Shown here in pieces: positions 16,580 to 25,107 of a stretch of 35,795 nucleotides of DNA. Under the pieces are notes generated by a model. It searched no databases, was not told the DNA's origin, and saw only the letters and a list, made by a program, of their open reading frames with translations. A program made the position numbers and the translations under genes. Origin of the DNA: Candidatus Gastranaerophilales bacterium (GTDB lineage Bacteria; Cyanobacteriota; Vampirovibrionia; Gastranaerophilales; Gastranaerophilaceae); contig CANRHZ010000018.1 in the NCBI GenBank assembly GCA_947630535.1, positions 1 to 35,795 of the forward strand. Direction: 5' to 3'. Position 1 is the first letter of the stretch, and every line of letters starts with the position of its first letter.

Positions 16580-17641
16580 TTATTTTTTATCTAAATTCAC
16601 ACTTAAAGAAATTCTCTTATCATCAGGATTGAACTTCAAAATAACGGTGTCTATAACCTCGCCGACATCAAGAATTGTGTTGTGCTCATTTTGATATTGA
16701 ATAACTTCAGCCTGCGGAAGAAGCGCTTCCACACAAGGATAAACTTCTACAAATGCGCCAAAGTGTTTAATTCTTGTTATTTTTCCTTTAACAATTGCGC
16801 CTTCTTGAATTTTTCCTTTTGCTTCAACCCAAGGGTCGGCCTCTAAGTTCTTCAAACTCAAAGATACTCTTTGTTTATCGGTATCAATGCCGATAATTTC
16901 AACATCAATTTTATCACCGATTTTAAGAATATCCGCAGGATGGTCAACCCATCTCCAGCTGATTTGAGATAACGGTAAAAGTCCGTCTACCCCGCCGATA
17001 TCAACAAATGCGCCAAAGTCGGCAATCCTCACAACTTCGCCTTTAACAATTTGTCCGACTTCAAGCTGGGTGAATACGTCTTTTTTAACTTCTTCTATCG
17101 TGTCTGAATATACCTTTCTGTTTGAGAGAATGAAGTTATTTTGCATAGCGTCCATAGATAAAATCTTAAGTTCTATTTTAGAACCGACTATGGATTCAGT
17201 TTCTTTTGTTCTTAAATGGGAAGATGGCACAAACCCTCTTATACCCAAAACTTCGACGAGAATACCGCCTTTAACAACTTGAACTACCGTACCTTCAATA
17301 ATTTTATCCTGTGCTTTAATTTCTTCAAGTTGTTTCCAGTTGTATGCGGAAGCCACTTTCTTATAGGATATTGTAAGGCGCCCCTCGTCATCTTCTTCTT
17401 TTATGATTAAAAACTCGTACTCTGTATTTAATTTAAGAATATCTTGAAGATTATCTTCTTTGTTGAGTTTTGCTTCACGTTCGGGGCAAATTGCATTAGA
17501 CTTTGCGCCAATATCGACAATTGCGCCTTCAGAATCGTATCCTGCTATTGTGCCTTTAACTAAATCGCCTTTTTTGAAACTGTACTGATAATTTTTTAGT
17601 AATTCCTCGTACTGTTCATCCGTAATATTTTGAAACACCAT
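16580..17641 (-). CDS. rpsA: 30S ribosomal protein S1-like, four S1 domains
   Basis: An RNA-binding S1-repeat protein, most likely ribosomal protein S1, which helps mRNA load on the 30S subunit. Four S1 folds are visible at about residues 25-95, 110-180, 193-262 and 280-350; the third and fourth carry the classic GEVVRIADFGAFVDIGGVDGLLPLSQIS and GKITRIKHFGAFVEVYPCVEALLP type signatures, the first GTIAGYDSEGAIVDIGAKSNA. Length 353 aa is shorter than the six-domain proteobacterial S1 and near the cyanobacterial kind. The ATG at 17641 is chosen over an in-frame TTG nine bases upstream, which would sit only three bases from GGGAG; the ATG then has a spacing of 12. Confidence 0.85.
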   Translation of the reverse strand: MVFQNITDEQYEELLKNYQYSFKKGDLVKGTIAGYDSEGAIVDIGAKSNAICPEREAKLNKEDNLQDILKLNTEYEFLIIKEEDDEGRLTISYKKVASAYNWKQLEEIKAQDKIIEGTVVQVVKGGILVEVLGIRGFVPSSHLRTKETESIVGSKIELKILSMDAMQNNFILSNRKVYSDTIEEVKKDVFTQLEVGQIVKGEVVRIADFGAFVDIGGVDGLLPLSQISWRWVDHPADILKIGDKIDVEIIGIDTDKQRVSLSLKNLEADPWVEAKGKIQEGAIVKGKITRIKHFGAFVEVYPCVEALLPQAEVIQYQNEHNTILDVGEVIDTVILKFNPDDKRISLSVNLDKK

Positions 17642-17673
17642 ATTTAACAAACGCTCCCATGAGATTTAAAGAT

Positions 17674-17679
17674 ATTATA
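17674..17679 (-). promoter_or_regulatory. -10 box for the S1-domain gene
   Basis: On the - strand this is TATAAT, placing transcription start near 17667 and a leader of about 26 bases. The -35 is unclear. Confidence 0.45.
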
Positions 17680-17740
17680 CTATTTATAATAACATTTCTT
17701 TACACATTTGTATATCTTTTTAAAAAGAAAAATTAACATT

Positions 17741-17768
17741 TTGTATTGAAACATGCTATCCTTATGAT
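17741..17768 (+). promoter_or_regulatory. Probable promoter of the WYL gene pair
   Basis: TTGTAT (17741-17746), 16 bases, then TATGAT (17763-17768). AAGGTG lies just downstream and 13 bases before the ATG at 17794. Confidence 0.45.
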
Positions 17769-17793
17769 ATAAAAAGGTGATTGATGTGAAAAA

Positions 17794-18708
17794 ATGAAAA
17801 CAACTTTAAACGAAGATTGGATATTAATAACGGGTTTCAGGCTTCTTAAAATCCTTGAGTTGCTAAACAAAAAAGATGCAAAAAAGTCTGAAATAAAAGA
17901 ATATCTTAAAAATATTTTAAATAAAGAGGTCTCGGACGAAACCCTTAAGCTTGATATTAACACCCTTATAAATTCAGGTTTTGAAATTAAAAGGAAACAT
18001 ATAGACAAGCAAACACATTACTGTCTTTCAAATAAAGTAAAGATGTTCAAGCTTACAAAAGAAGAAACTTTTATATTGGATTCAATTAAAAACGCTTCTT
18101 TTGACTTTCTTGAATGGAAAAAAATTCTTTTCTTAAAAGAGTTTTATAAAAGAATATTTGAATTTGCTCAAGATAAAAGGGACTTATTTATCGGGGATTT
18201 TGATTTTTTTGATAGCGTCAATATGGGGCTTGTGGATAAAATCGAAGAAGGAATAAATAAGAAATTATACTGTTACATTTTATACAATTCATATAACAAC
18301 GGAATAAAAGAAGCCCTCGTTATCCCGATACAAATAATTATAAGAAATCATAAGCTCTATATGGACTACATTAAAGACGACTCAAAAGAAGTTTTTACAC
18401 TGAGGTTTGACAACATAAAATCCGCCAAAATAACGGATATTGATGCGTCTTTGGAAATTAAAAAAATCAAAAAAAGTGTTAAGTACAATGTTAAAAAATC
18501 ATATTTTGAAAATAACCCTATGGAAAACTCGGAAAAGGTGCTTAAAAAAACGGCTCTAGTATATGAAATTGAAACTTTAGAAAAGCATGACTTTTTTCTT
18601 GTGCAAAGGCTTTTAACTTTAGGTAAAAATTGTACAAAAATAAGCGACAGTAAAATAAAAAACAAAATTACGGACATTTTAAAAGAAACTTTGGAGGCTT
18701 ATAAATAA
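17794..18708 (+). CDS. HTH-WYL transcriptional regulator, first of pair
   Basis: A 304-aa putative DNA-binding regulator. Residues about 12-70 look like a winged helix (FRLLKILELLNKKDAKKSEIKE ... LKLDINTLINSGFEIKRK), then an insert, then a WYL-type domain near residues 150-230, where HKLYMDYIKDDSKEVFTLRFD stands in place of the usual WYLVGYD...RTFRLDRI. WYL domains bind small ligands or nucleic acid and tune the attached HTH. The core tryptophan is missing here, so the call rests on layout and the FRLD-like motif. The stop codon overlaps the next gene's ATG by one base, so the two paralogues are likely co-translated and may work as a heterodimer, as known for the PafB/PafC pair (analogy only). 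Confidence 0.7.
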   Translation: MKTTLNEDWILITGFRLLKILELLNKKDAKKSEIKEYLKNILNKEVSDETLKLDINTLINSGFEIKRKHIDKQTHYCLSNKVKMFKLTKEETFILDSIKNASFDFLEWKKILFLKEFYKRIFEFAQDKRDLFIGDFDFFDSVNMGLVDKIEEGINKKLYCYILYNSYNNGIKEALVIPIQIIIRNHKLYMDYIKDDSKEVFTLRFDNIKSAKITDIDASLEIKKIKKSVKYNVKKSYFENNPMENSEKVLKKTALVYEIETLEKHDFFLVQRLLTLGKNCTKISDSKIKNKITDILKETLEAYK

Positions 18709-19571
18709 TGTCATCTGTTATAAGTTCAGGCGCAAAAATATTTGATGTAATTGAAGTTCTTTTGTCTAACCCGAAAACAAGAGAAGATGCAACAATGCTT
18801 CTTGAAAAAAAAGGAATTAAGACGGATAAAAATACGATTTCAAAATACATAAGAACCTTAAGGCAATCGGGTTTTGAGATTGATACCAATGAAACATTTA
18901 AAATTCTAAAAACTCCTTTTAAAATCACATTAAATAAAAATGAAGAAAAAGGATATTATTACCTTTTAGAAGCCATAAACTCTCTTTTTGACGGGAATAT
19001 GAAACAAAAAAGCGAGCTTTTTGAAAAAAGAATTGAAAATCTTATAACAAATAAAATCAAAAAAGAAGATGTTAAAATTGACCCTTCAATTTCGGATAAA
19101 ACGCTTTATCTTTTGGAAGAAAACCTTGCAAAGTGGGACTTTGTACTTTTAAAAATAAACTTTTTAGGACACTACTATAAAGTTATCCCGCTTAAATTAA
19201 ATTATAAAACTAACGGCACGTTTTTAAGTTGTTACGATATAAAAGAAAGAAAAAATAAAACCTTAAGGGTTGATTTAATAAAAAATGTTATCTTTGTTAA
19301 AGTTATCAATGAAAATCTTGTAAATCCCTACAATAAAACAGTATTTAAAATTACGGGCAGATTAAAAAAGAATTACATATTAAAATCGGGCGAGGTTGCA
19401 AAATACCTTGATGATGAAGTGATAATAACAAACGTATATGAAGAAAAAGATGAGCTTTTTGACAGGCTTATAAGGTATGGAAAGTATTGCGAGATAATTT
19501 ATCCCGAATCGGACAGAAAAAAATTTAAAAAGAAGCTTGAAGATTTAATTAAGCACTATAATTCAATATAG
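18708..19571 (+). CDS. HTH-WYL transcriptional regulator, second of pair
   Basis: A 287-aa paralogue of the preceding protein. The N-terminal winged helix is seen in KIFDVIEVLLSNPKTREDAT ... TISKYIRTLRQSGFEIDT (residues about 9-60). A WYL-like domain follows near 140-215 with HYYKVIPLKLNYKTNG and FLSCYDIKERKNKTLRVDLI. A C-terminal region with DELFDRLIRYGKYCEIIYP matches the corresponding part of the first protein (FFLVQRLLTLGKNCTKI). Start ATG shares one base with the upstream stop (TAATG). Its 3' end overlaps the convergent TPR gene by 16 bases. Target genes cannot be told from the sequence. Confidence 0.7.
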   Translation: MSSVISSGAKIFDVIEVLLSNPKTREDATMLLEKKGIKTDKNTISKYIRTLRQSGFEIDTNETFKILKTPFKITLNKNEEKGYYYLLEAINSLFDGNMKQKSELFEKRIENLITNKIKKEDVKIDPSISDKTLYLLEENLAKWDFVLLKINFLGHYYKVIPLKLNYKTNGTFLSCYDIKERKNKTLRVDLIKNVIFVKVINENLVNPYNKTVFKITGRLKKNYILKSGEVAKYLDDEVIITNVYEEKDELFDRLIRYGKYCEIIYPESDRKKFKKKLEDLIKHYNSI

Positions 19572-20278
19572 TCCATAAGAATATTCTTTAATTCTTCATC
19601 CTGCGGGTTTACCTGATATGCGGTTTTATAGTAATCAAGCGCAAGCTCCCTGTCATCAAGGAGTTCAAGAATTTTTGCGATATTATAATATGCATCGGCG
19701 CAATAAGGGTTAATTTGAGTTGTATAAATGTATTCATCTGCCGCTTCTTTAAACATTTCCTTTTTTCTTAAGATATCGCCTTTTAAAAAGTGCGAAAGTG
19801 CATTATCGGGGTCAATTTCTATTGCCTCATTTGCAAAAGAAAGCGCCAAATCAAGATTGTTATCGTTTTTAAGTTGAATAGCGCAGGCGAATATAACCTC
19901 TATATTGTTAGGATTTTTTTGATAAATTTCATACAATTTTTCAAAATCAGAACTTCCATAGCTGACTTTTCCGGTTTGAAAAGATATTTCATAGTTTTCT
20001 AAGCAGGGTTTTTGGTTTATTTTTTTTATTTTGCCATAAGGGTTTTTTTGTATATATTCTTTTTCGCCCAACATATTTAAGGGTTTAAAATTAATTGTAT
20101 AGTATAAATCTATAAAGTTCCCGTTCAGTTTGGCTAAATTTTCTTTTACATTATAGAGGGTTTTATCTTCCTTTATTTCAAAATCGTATGAAATTCCCCC
20201 CTCAAACCTTTGGCTTGCAATGGCTTGAAGGTTCATCAAAATCAAAATCAACCCGATTAAGAAAGTCTTTTTTTTCAT
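19556..20278 (-). CDS. Secreted TPR-repeat protein
   Basis: A 240-aa exported protein: signal peptide MKKKTFLIGLILILMNLQAIA, then about 85 residues without clear family, then at least three tetratricopeptide repeats from about residue 110 to 230, best seen in NLDLALSFANEAIEIDPDN, MFKEAADEYIYTTQINPYC and DRELALDYYKTAYQVNPQD. TPRs bind partner proteins. It is the last gene of the mcp-cheA-HD-TPR operon, one base after the HD gene; a scaffold role linked to the chemosensory output or pilus machinery is possible but unproven. It overlaps the convergent WYL gene at the 3' end. Confidence 0.8.
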   Translation of the reverse strand: MKKKTFLIGLILILMNLQAIASQRFEGGISYDFEIKEDKTLYNVKENLAKLNGNFIDLYYTINFKPLNMLGEKEYIQKNPYGKIKKINQKPCLENYEISFQTGKVSYGSSDFEKLYEIYQKNPNNIEVIFACAIQLKNDNNLDLALSFANEAIEIDPDNALSHFLKGDILRKKEMFKEAADEYIYTTQINPYCADAYYNIAKILELLDDRELALDYYKTAYQVNPQDEELKNILMDYIEL

Positions 20279-20279
20279 T

Positions 20280-20876
20280 TCAGCCCTTTATATTAAGTTT
20301 TGTTTTATAGGCAAACTCGAAAAAGTCTTTTTTCTTTTCTAGTGTTTTAAAAACCTCATCGTTCAACATTATATTTTTGTCCAGAGTTAATGTCAAAACG
20401 TAAAGTTGTTTGTCGTATTCAAGGTTGAAATTTTCAACAAGATTTATATGCAGACAATCCATTGCATCCGAAAGCCTAATAATAGAGCCTAAATACAAAA
20501 CTTTTGCTTTGTCTTTTTGATTTAAGCTTTTATAGAGCCTGTGCTTATTTTCATCGGGAAGGCTTTTTCTGTGGTACCTTGCAAGACAAGCTAAAACAGG
20601 TTTATCTTTTTCATCCGTTCCGTCAATATTATGTTCAAGAATAAACTTTGCGCTTGCCTTATGGTGAGAAAGAGAATAGTAATCTTCAAAATAAATGCCT
20701 ATATCATGGAGCATAGCGCCAATTTCAAGAAGGGCTAAATCGTTTTTATTGTCATAGTTTTGAAGAAAAACAAAATCGTGTTTTAATTTATGAAAAAGAA
20801 GCAAAGAAAGCCTTGAAACATTTTTTGAGTGGCTTATATCTTTGTCGTATTTTTTTAAAATTTCTTCAACTTTCAT
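20280..20876 (-). CDS. HD-domain protein, Ppx/GppA C-terminal-like
   Basis: A 198-aa HD-superfamily protein. Metal-site pattern: HSKNVSRLSLLLF near residue 16, AMLHDIGIY near 56, SHHKASAKFILEH near 69-80, ARYHRKSLP near 97 and RLSDAMD near 136. The spacing and LARYHRK match the C-terminal domain of exopolyphosphatase/guanosine pentaphosphatase (Ppx/GppA) without the actin-like phosphatase half. Such stand-alone domains may be phosphohydrolases or regulators; HD-GYP is excluded because no GYP motif is seen. It lies two bases after cheA and one before the TPR gene, so it is co-expressed with the sensory system. Substrate unknown. Confidence 0.75.
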   Translation of the reverse strand: MKVEEILKKYDKDISHSKNVSRLSLLLFHKLKHDFVFLQNYDNKNDLALLEIGAMLHDIGIYFEDYYSLSHHKASAKFILEHNIDGTDEKDKPVLACLARYHRKSLPDENKHRLYKSLNQKDKAKVLYLGSIIRLSDAMDCLHINLVENFNLEYDKQLYVLTLTLDKNIMLNDEVFKTLEKKKDFFEFAYKTKLNIKG

Positions 20877-20878
20877 TG

Positions 20879-23800
20879 TTATTGCCCTTCATTCAATTGA
20901 AGGTTGAGATATTTATTTACCGTTTTAATAAATGACTGTTGTTCAAAGTATTCTTTTTTAATAAATTCCTGAATTCCGAGCCTTAAAAACTCCTCTTTTA
21001 GCCCCGTTTTTTCAATGGATGTTACAACAATAATCGGAATATCTTTTGTGTTCTGATGGGCTTTTAGAATTTTAACAAACTCAATTCCGTTCATATCGCC
21101 CATTTCATAATCGGAAATTATTAAATCGTATTTTTTGGTTTCAAGGAGTTTTAGTGCATCTTTCGGGCTTATTTCAATATCGGGATTATATCCTTGAGAA
21201 GATAAAACATTTTTCATCAATCTTCTTGTTGTAATTGAATCGTCCACAACAAGAATTTTATACTTTGAATTATCTTTAAGCGTGAGGGTTTTTGTTGTAT
21301 TCAATTCGTAAGGGTTAACTTTGTCGTAATTTAAAATATCTGAAATATTTAACAAAAGGCACATTTCGCCGTTTGCAAGAGTTGTAATTCCCGATATATT
21401 TTTAACCCTTAGCATAGGCTCGGGGAGTTTTTTATGAAGAATTTCTTCATCCCCTATTAATTTTTCAATTATGAGCCCTAAAGTGATGCTTTCCGATTTT
21501 AGTACCATTATGGTATATTTATCAATTTCTTCATTTTCATCAATTTTATAATTTAAAATTGATGAAAGCCTGCAAATAGGAATTGCCTCGTTATCGTATA
21601 TAAAATAGTGCCTTCCCTCTCTTTCGTTGATTTCATCGGGGGAAATTCTTAAAACATTATGAATATTCCCCGTAGGTACTGCAAAGAGCTGGTTTTTTTC
21701 TTTTAGAATGAAGGCTTTCATTGTTGCCATTGTGGTTGGCAATTCTAATGTAACGACCGTTCCTTTGTTTTCTTCCGAATATACATCAATTCTTCCGTTC
21801 AACTGTGAGATTTTTGTATGAACAATATCAAGCCCAAGGCCCCTTCCGGATAATTCCGTTACAACTTCACCTGTTGAAAACCCCGGATAGAATATAAAGT
21901 TTGCAAGCTGCTCTTTTGACATATTTTGTGCGGCATCTTTTGTTACAAACCCTTTTTCTATGGCTTTTTGCTTGATTTTTTCTATGTTTATTCCTCTGCC
22001 GTCATCTTTTATGCTTATTAATATTTTATTTTCTTTTTGGGTTGCCTTCAAAATTATGCTCCCCGTTCTTTTTTTGCCAATGCGCTCTCTTTCTTTAGGT
22101 ATTTCAATACCATGGTCAATTGAATTTCTTATAATGTGCATAATGGGGATTTTTATATCTTCAATGATTTTTTTGTCCGCACTGACATCTGCCCCTTCGA
22201 TTGTAAGCTCAATTTCTTTTTCTTTGTCTTTTGAAATATTGTGAACCATCCTCGGAAAAAGGTTAAAAGCGGCGGAAAGAGGCAAAATTCTCATTGATTT
22301 AACCATGTTTTCCATATCCTGGGTGGTCGTGTTTAATTTAATATTGTTTTCCTGCAACTCTTTCATTAAAAAATTCAGATTGTTTAAAATCTCGTTCATT
22401 TTTTCCATATTTGCACTGTGGAATGAAATAAGCTGCTTATTGTATGAAAGAAAAGCGTCTTTTTTTTGGAGAAAATCTACTTCGTTTTTGGTTTCCTGAA
22501 TATATTTTTTTTCATAAAATTTCATATAGTAGCCGATTTTGTGGTAATATTTCTGCAAGTCAATGAGGTTATCCTGCAAAACTTTTACAAGGCTTATGTT
22601 TTCTTGAGATTTTATTCTTGTAACAATTAAGTTACCGATTTGATTAACAAGCTTATCCAGTTTGTCCGAATTTACTCTTAAGGTTTTTATTGAAGTTGTA
22701 TCAAAGCTTTCTGCCCAATCTACGGGTTTTATGGTTCTTTGCGCCCTTTCATATCCTGCGCTCGGGCTTTTTAGTTCATAGTTAATCATTTGTGAAACAA
22801 CAAGCGCCTTTTGATTTAAAAGGTCGATTTCTTCTCCGAAATCAGAATACGTTTTTAAGGCATTAGACTTCGCTTCCGCTATACCCTCACATGAAATCAA
22901 AATTTCTTTTAATGCGCCAAGAGAGTCATCTTCCAGTTTTGAATTACTCTGCTCAAAATTCAAAATAACCGATAAAATTATTTCATATATTTTTTTGAAG
23001 CTATCATCATCAAGTCTTGCTATTATTTCATTTAAAAGGCTTTTTACTTCGGCAAGAGAGTGCTTATTTTTATTAATTTCGCTTATTGTTTCATTTACTT
23101 TATTTACAAGCTCTATAAGTTCTACATTCTTTAATTTTCCTTCATCATTCGGGCTGTCATTTATCTCAAGTCTGCTATCCTGTGTAATCTTATAGGCATT
23201 TTCATAGTAATCTTTAATTTTAATATTGTTCTTTTGCGCAAGAAGGTTAAAGCTTTGTATAAATTCATTAATTTTAACATTAAATTTAAAAAGGGTGTCA
23301 TCATTTCTGTTTTCTTCGTTTACATATTGAGAAGCTAAGTCATTTAATGCAATTGATATGTCAATTAATTCACCGTAGCCGCATTCTTCTATAAGGCTTG
23401 AAAGAGAAGCGGTTATGGAAATTAAATCCTGAAACTGTTCAAAGTTATTGTCAGTTACCGACTTAGAATATATTAAAATTATACTTGTTATATAGTCGCC
23501 GATTTTTTCAAAATTTTTTTCCAAAGCCTGCCTTTTATAAAAGGCCTCGTCGTTTTTGTTTTTTTCATTGCCTTCCTGTTTGCATATAGCATTCAATTTT
23601 TCTATATGAGCTATTGTTTCTTTTGACTTATATTCGCTTTTTTGTTCAATAGTCTTTTTAATTAAAACACCGATAAGCCCGAGAGCGGAAGATATTGTAT
23701 CCGTAATATTTGAATCAACTTTGATTTTTTCTTCTCTTATAAGCCCTAAGACATCTTCAATTTTATGGGCAATATTTTGTATATCGTCAAATCCGAGCAT

Positions 23801-23974
23801 TCTTGCAGAGCCCTTAAGACTGTGGGCATCTCTGAATAAATGCATTGCGATATCGACGCTATTTGGTTTTTTTTCAAGAAGCAAGAGGTTTTTATCCATG
23901 GACTGGAGAATCTCGGTGCTCTCTTGAGAAAATATATTTAAAATTTCATCTAATTCTTCCTGAAGAAATTCCAT
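20879..23974 (-). CDS. cheA: Hybrid CheA histidine kinase with C-terminal receiver
   Basis: A chemosensory histidine kinase of 1031 aa. Domains in order: Hpt at residues 1-120 with phosphoacceptor His51 in AHSLKGSARMLGF; a long helical region (about 150-420); dimerisation helices with KLDKLVNQIGNLIVTRIKSQ; HATPase with HIIRNSIDHGIEIP, DDGRGI and GRGLGLDIVHT; a CheW-like coupling domain from MKAFILKEKNQLFAVPTG; and a receiver (last ~125 residues) with ILVVDDSITTRRLM, ISDYEMGDMNG and a KKEYF-type conserved Lys. The Hpt-kinase-CheW-REC arrangement is the CheA type found in cyanobacterial and type IV pilus chemosensory systems. It follows the MCP gene by 14 bases. No CheR or CheB is present in the window, so adaptation is either elsewhere or absent. 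Confidence 0.95.
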   Translation of the reverse strand: MEFLQEELDEILNIFSQESTEILQSMDKNLLLLEKKPNSVDIAMHLFRDAHSLKGSARMLGFDDIQNIAHKIEDVLGLIREEKIKVDSNITDTISSALGLIGVLIKKTIEQKSEYKSKETIAHIEKLNAICKQEGNEKNKNDEAFYKRQALEKNFEKIGDYITSIILIYSKSVTDNNFEQFQDLISITASLSSLIEECGYGELIDISIALNDLASQYVNEENRNDDTLFKFNVKINEFIQSFNLLAQKNNIKIKDYYENAYKITQDSRLEINDSPNDEGKLKNVELIELVNKVNETISEINKNKHSLAEVKSLLNEIIARLDDDSFKKIYEIILSVILNFEQSNSKLEDDSLGALKEILISCEGIAEAKSNALKTYSDFGEEIDLLNQKALVVSQMINYELKSPSAGYERAQRTIKPVDWAESFDTTSIKTLRVNSDKLDKLVNQIGNLIVTRIKSQENISLVKVLQDNLIDLQKYYHKIGYYMKFYEKKYIQETKNEVDFLQKKDAFLSYNKQLISFHSANMEKMNEILNNLNFLMKELQENNIKLNTTTQDMENMVKSMRILPLSAAFNLFPRMVHNISKDKEKEIELTIEGADVSADKKIIEDIKIPIMHIIRNSIDHGIEIPKERERIGKKRTGSIILKATQKENKILISIKDDGRGINIEKIKQKAIEKGFVTKDAAQNMSKEQLANFIFYPGFSTGEVVTELSGRGLGLDIVHTKISQLNGRIDVYSEENKGTVVTLELPTTMATMKAFILKEKNQLFAVPTGNIHNVLRISPDEINEREGRHYFIYDNEAIPICRLSSILNYKIDENEEIDKYTIMVLKSESITLGLIIEKLIGDEEILHKKLPEPMLRVKNISGITTLANGEMCLLLNISDILNYDKVNPYELNTTKTLTLKDNSKYKILVVDDSITTRRLMKNVLSSQGYNPDIEISPKDALKLLETKKYDLIISDYEMGDMNGIEFVKILKAHQNTKDIPIIVVTSIEKTGLKEEFLRLGIQEFIKKEYFEQQSFIKTVNKYLNLQLNEGQ

Positions 23975-23988
23975 ATTAGATTTTTACT

Positions 23989-25041
23989 CTACTCGCTTAC
24001 TACCGAATTTTTAAACCCTTTATTTATAGAATTGATGTTTTCAAGTTTTTCATATCCGAAATCTACGGTTTTATCCTGTGTTTTAAGATTTATGTTTAAA
24101 TCTTTAACAAAATCATCCGCTTCATCAGCGCCTTTACCTATTTTTCTTGAAATGTAATCAATATCGGTCATGCTTGTTGAAATTTGAGTAATTATTTCAA
24201 TAAGCTTTTCAACATTGCCGCTTATATTGTGTGCAAAATCTATACCGGATTCAATTTCTTTTGTGCCTTCTTCGGTTGCAATAACTGTAGAATTTGTTGT
24301 TTGTTGAATATCCGTAATTAAAGATGTAATTTTGTTTGTTGCCTGTTTCGATTCATCCGCAAGTTTTCTGATTTCACCCGCAACAACGGCAAAACCTTTA
24401 CCGTGTTCACCCGCTCTTGCAGCCTCAACGGCAGCATTCAGCGCAAGGAGATTTGTCTGTTCCGCTATATCTTCAACCGTCCCTATGGTAGATGAAATTG
24501 ATTGAATAAATTCCGACAACTCAAGGATTAATTCGGCTATGGTTTGAATTTTATGCCTTATTGCAAACATTTTATCTATGTTTAATTTAACGGCGGAATA
24601 CTCATCATTTGCCTTATCCAGTGTATCGGATGTCTTTGTTTTTGTTTCCTGAATAATTTTTTCAAGGGTTTCAAGGTTTTCTTTAAGAGCTAAAACATTT
24701 TCTTCCGCATTTTTCAGTTTGCCAAAAGAGTCTTTTATTGTTTCTTTGTGTTCCTTTGTAATATCCTCTAATTCCCTTGTAGTATCGTCAGTTTGGTTTA
24801 GAGAATCAAAAATGATTTTATCAAGTTCTTTTTTATATAGCTTTTTTGTGCTTGAAAAGGCATAATATAAAAGCACCAATAATACCAGCGCAAATGCAAG
24901 AATAGAGAGCAAATCAAGCTCATTTGAGTATTTGCCGAATACCCATGCAAAAAGTATTCCTACAAAAATAATTAAAGTATCCAATGCCTGTTGGATATTG
25001 GATAGTTTATTTACAGTAGTTTTTTTGTACTCTTTTAACAT
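23989..25041 (-). CDS. Methyl-accepting chemotaxis protein without a periplasmic sensor domain
   Basis: A 350-aa chemoreceptor. Two hydrophobic helices (residues about 18-36 and 44-64) are separated by fewer than ten residues, so there is no extracellular ligand-binding domain. A coiled coil leads to the signalling tip, with the highly conserved [20 protein letters not shown] then [21 protein letters not shown] around residues 185-225. It probably senses a membrane or cytoplasmic cue, or another protein. AAAGGTGA lies just before the ATG. It starts the operon with cheA and diverges from the REC-GGDEF gene across 66 bases with overlapping -10 regions. Confidence 0.93.
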   Translation of the reverse strand: MLKEYKKTTVNKLSNIQQALDTLIIFVGILFAWVFGKYSNELDLLSILAFALVLLVLLYYAFSSTKKLYKKELDKIIFDSLNQTDDTTRELEDITKEHKETIKDSFGKLKNAEENVLALKENLETLEKIIQETKTKTSDTLDKANDEYSAVKLNIDKMFAIRHKIQTIAELILELSEFIQSISSTIGTVEDIAEQTNLLALNAAVEAARAGEHGKGFAVVAGEIRKLADESKQATNKITSLITDIQQTTNSTVIATEEGTKEIESGIDFAHNISGNVEKLIEIITQISTSMTDIDYISRKIGKGADEADDFVKDLNINLKTQDKTVDFGYEKLENINSINKGFKNSVVSE

Positions 25042-25044
25042 AAT

Positions 25045-25073
25045 TTCACCTTTTTAAAATAATAATGTATAAT
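25045..25073 (+). promoter_or_regulatory. Probable promoter of the REC-GGDEF operon
   Basis: TTCACC (25045-25050), 17 bases, then TATAAT (25068-25073), giving a leader of about 28 bases. The -35 lies over the ribosome site of the divergent MCP gene, so the two transcription units may influence each other. Confidence 0.5.
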
Positions 25074-25107
25074 GGTTTTGGTATTATTATATTAGATATC
25101 TCGATTA

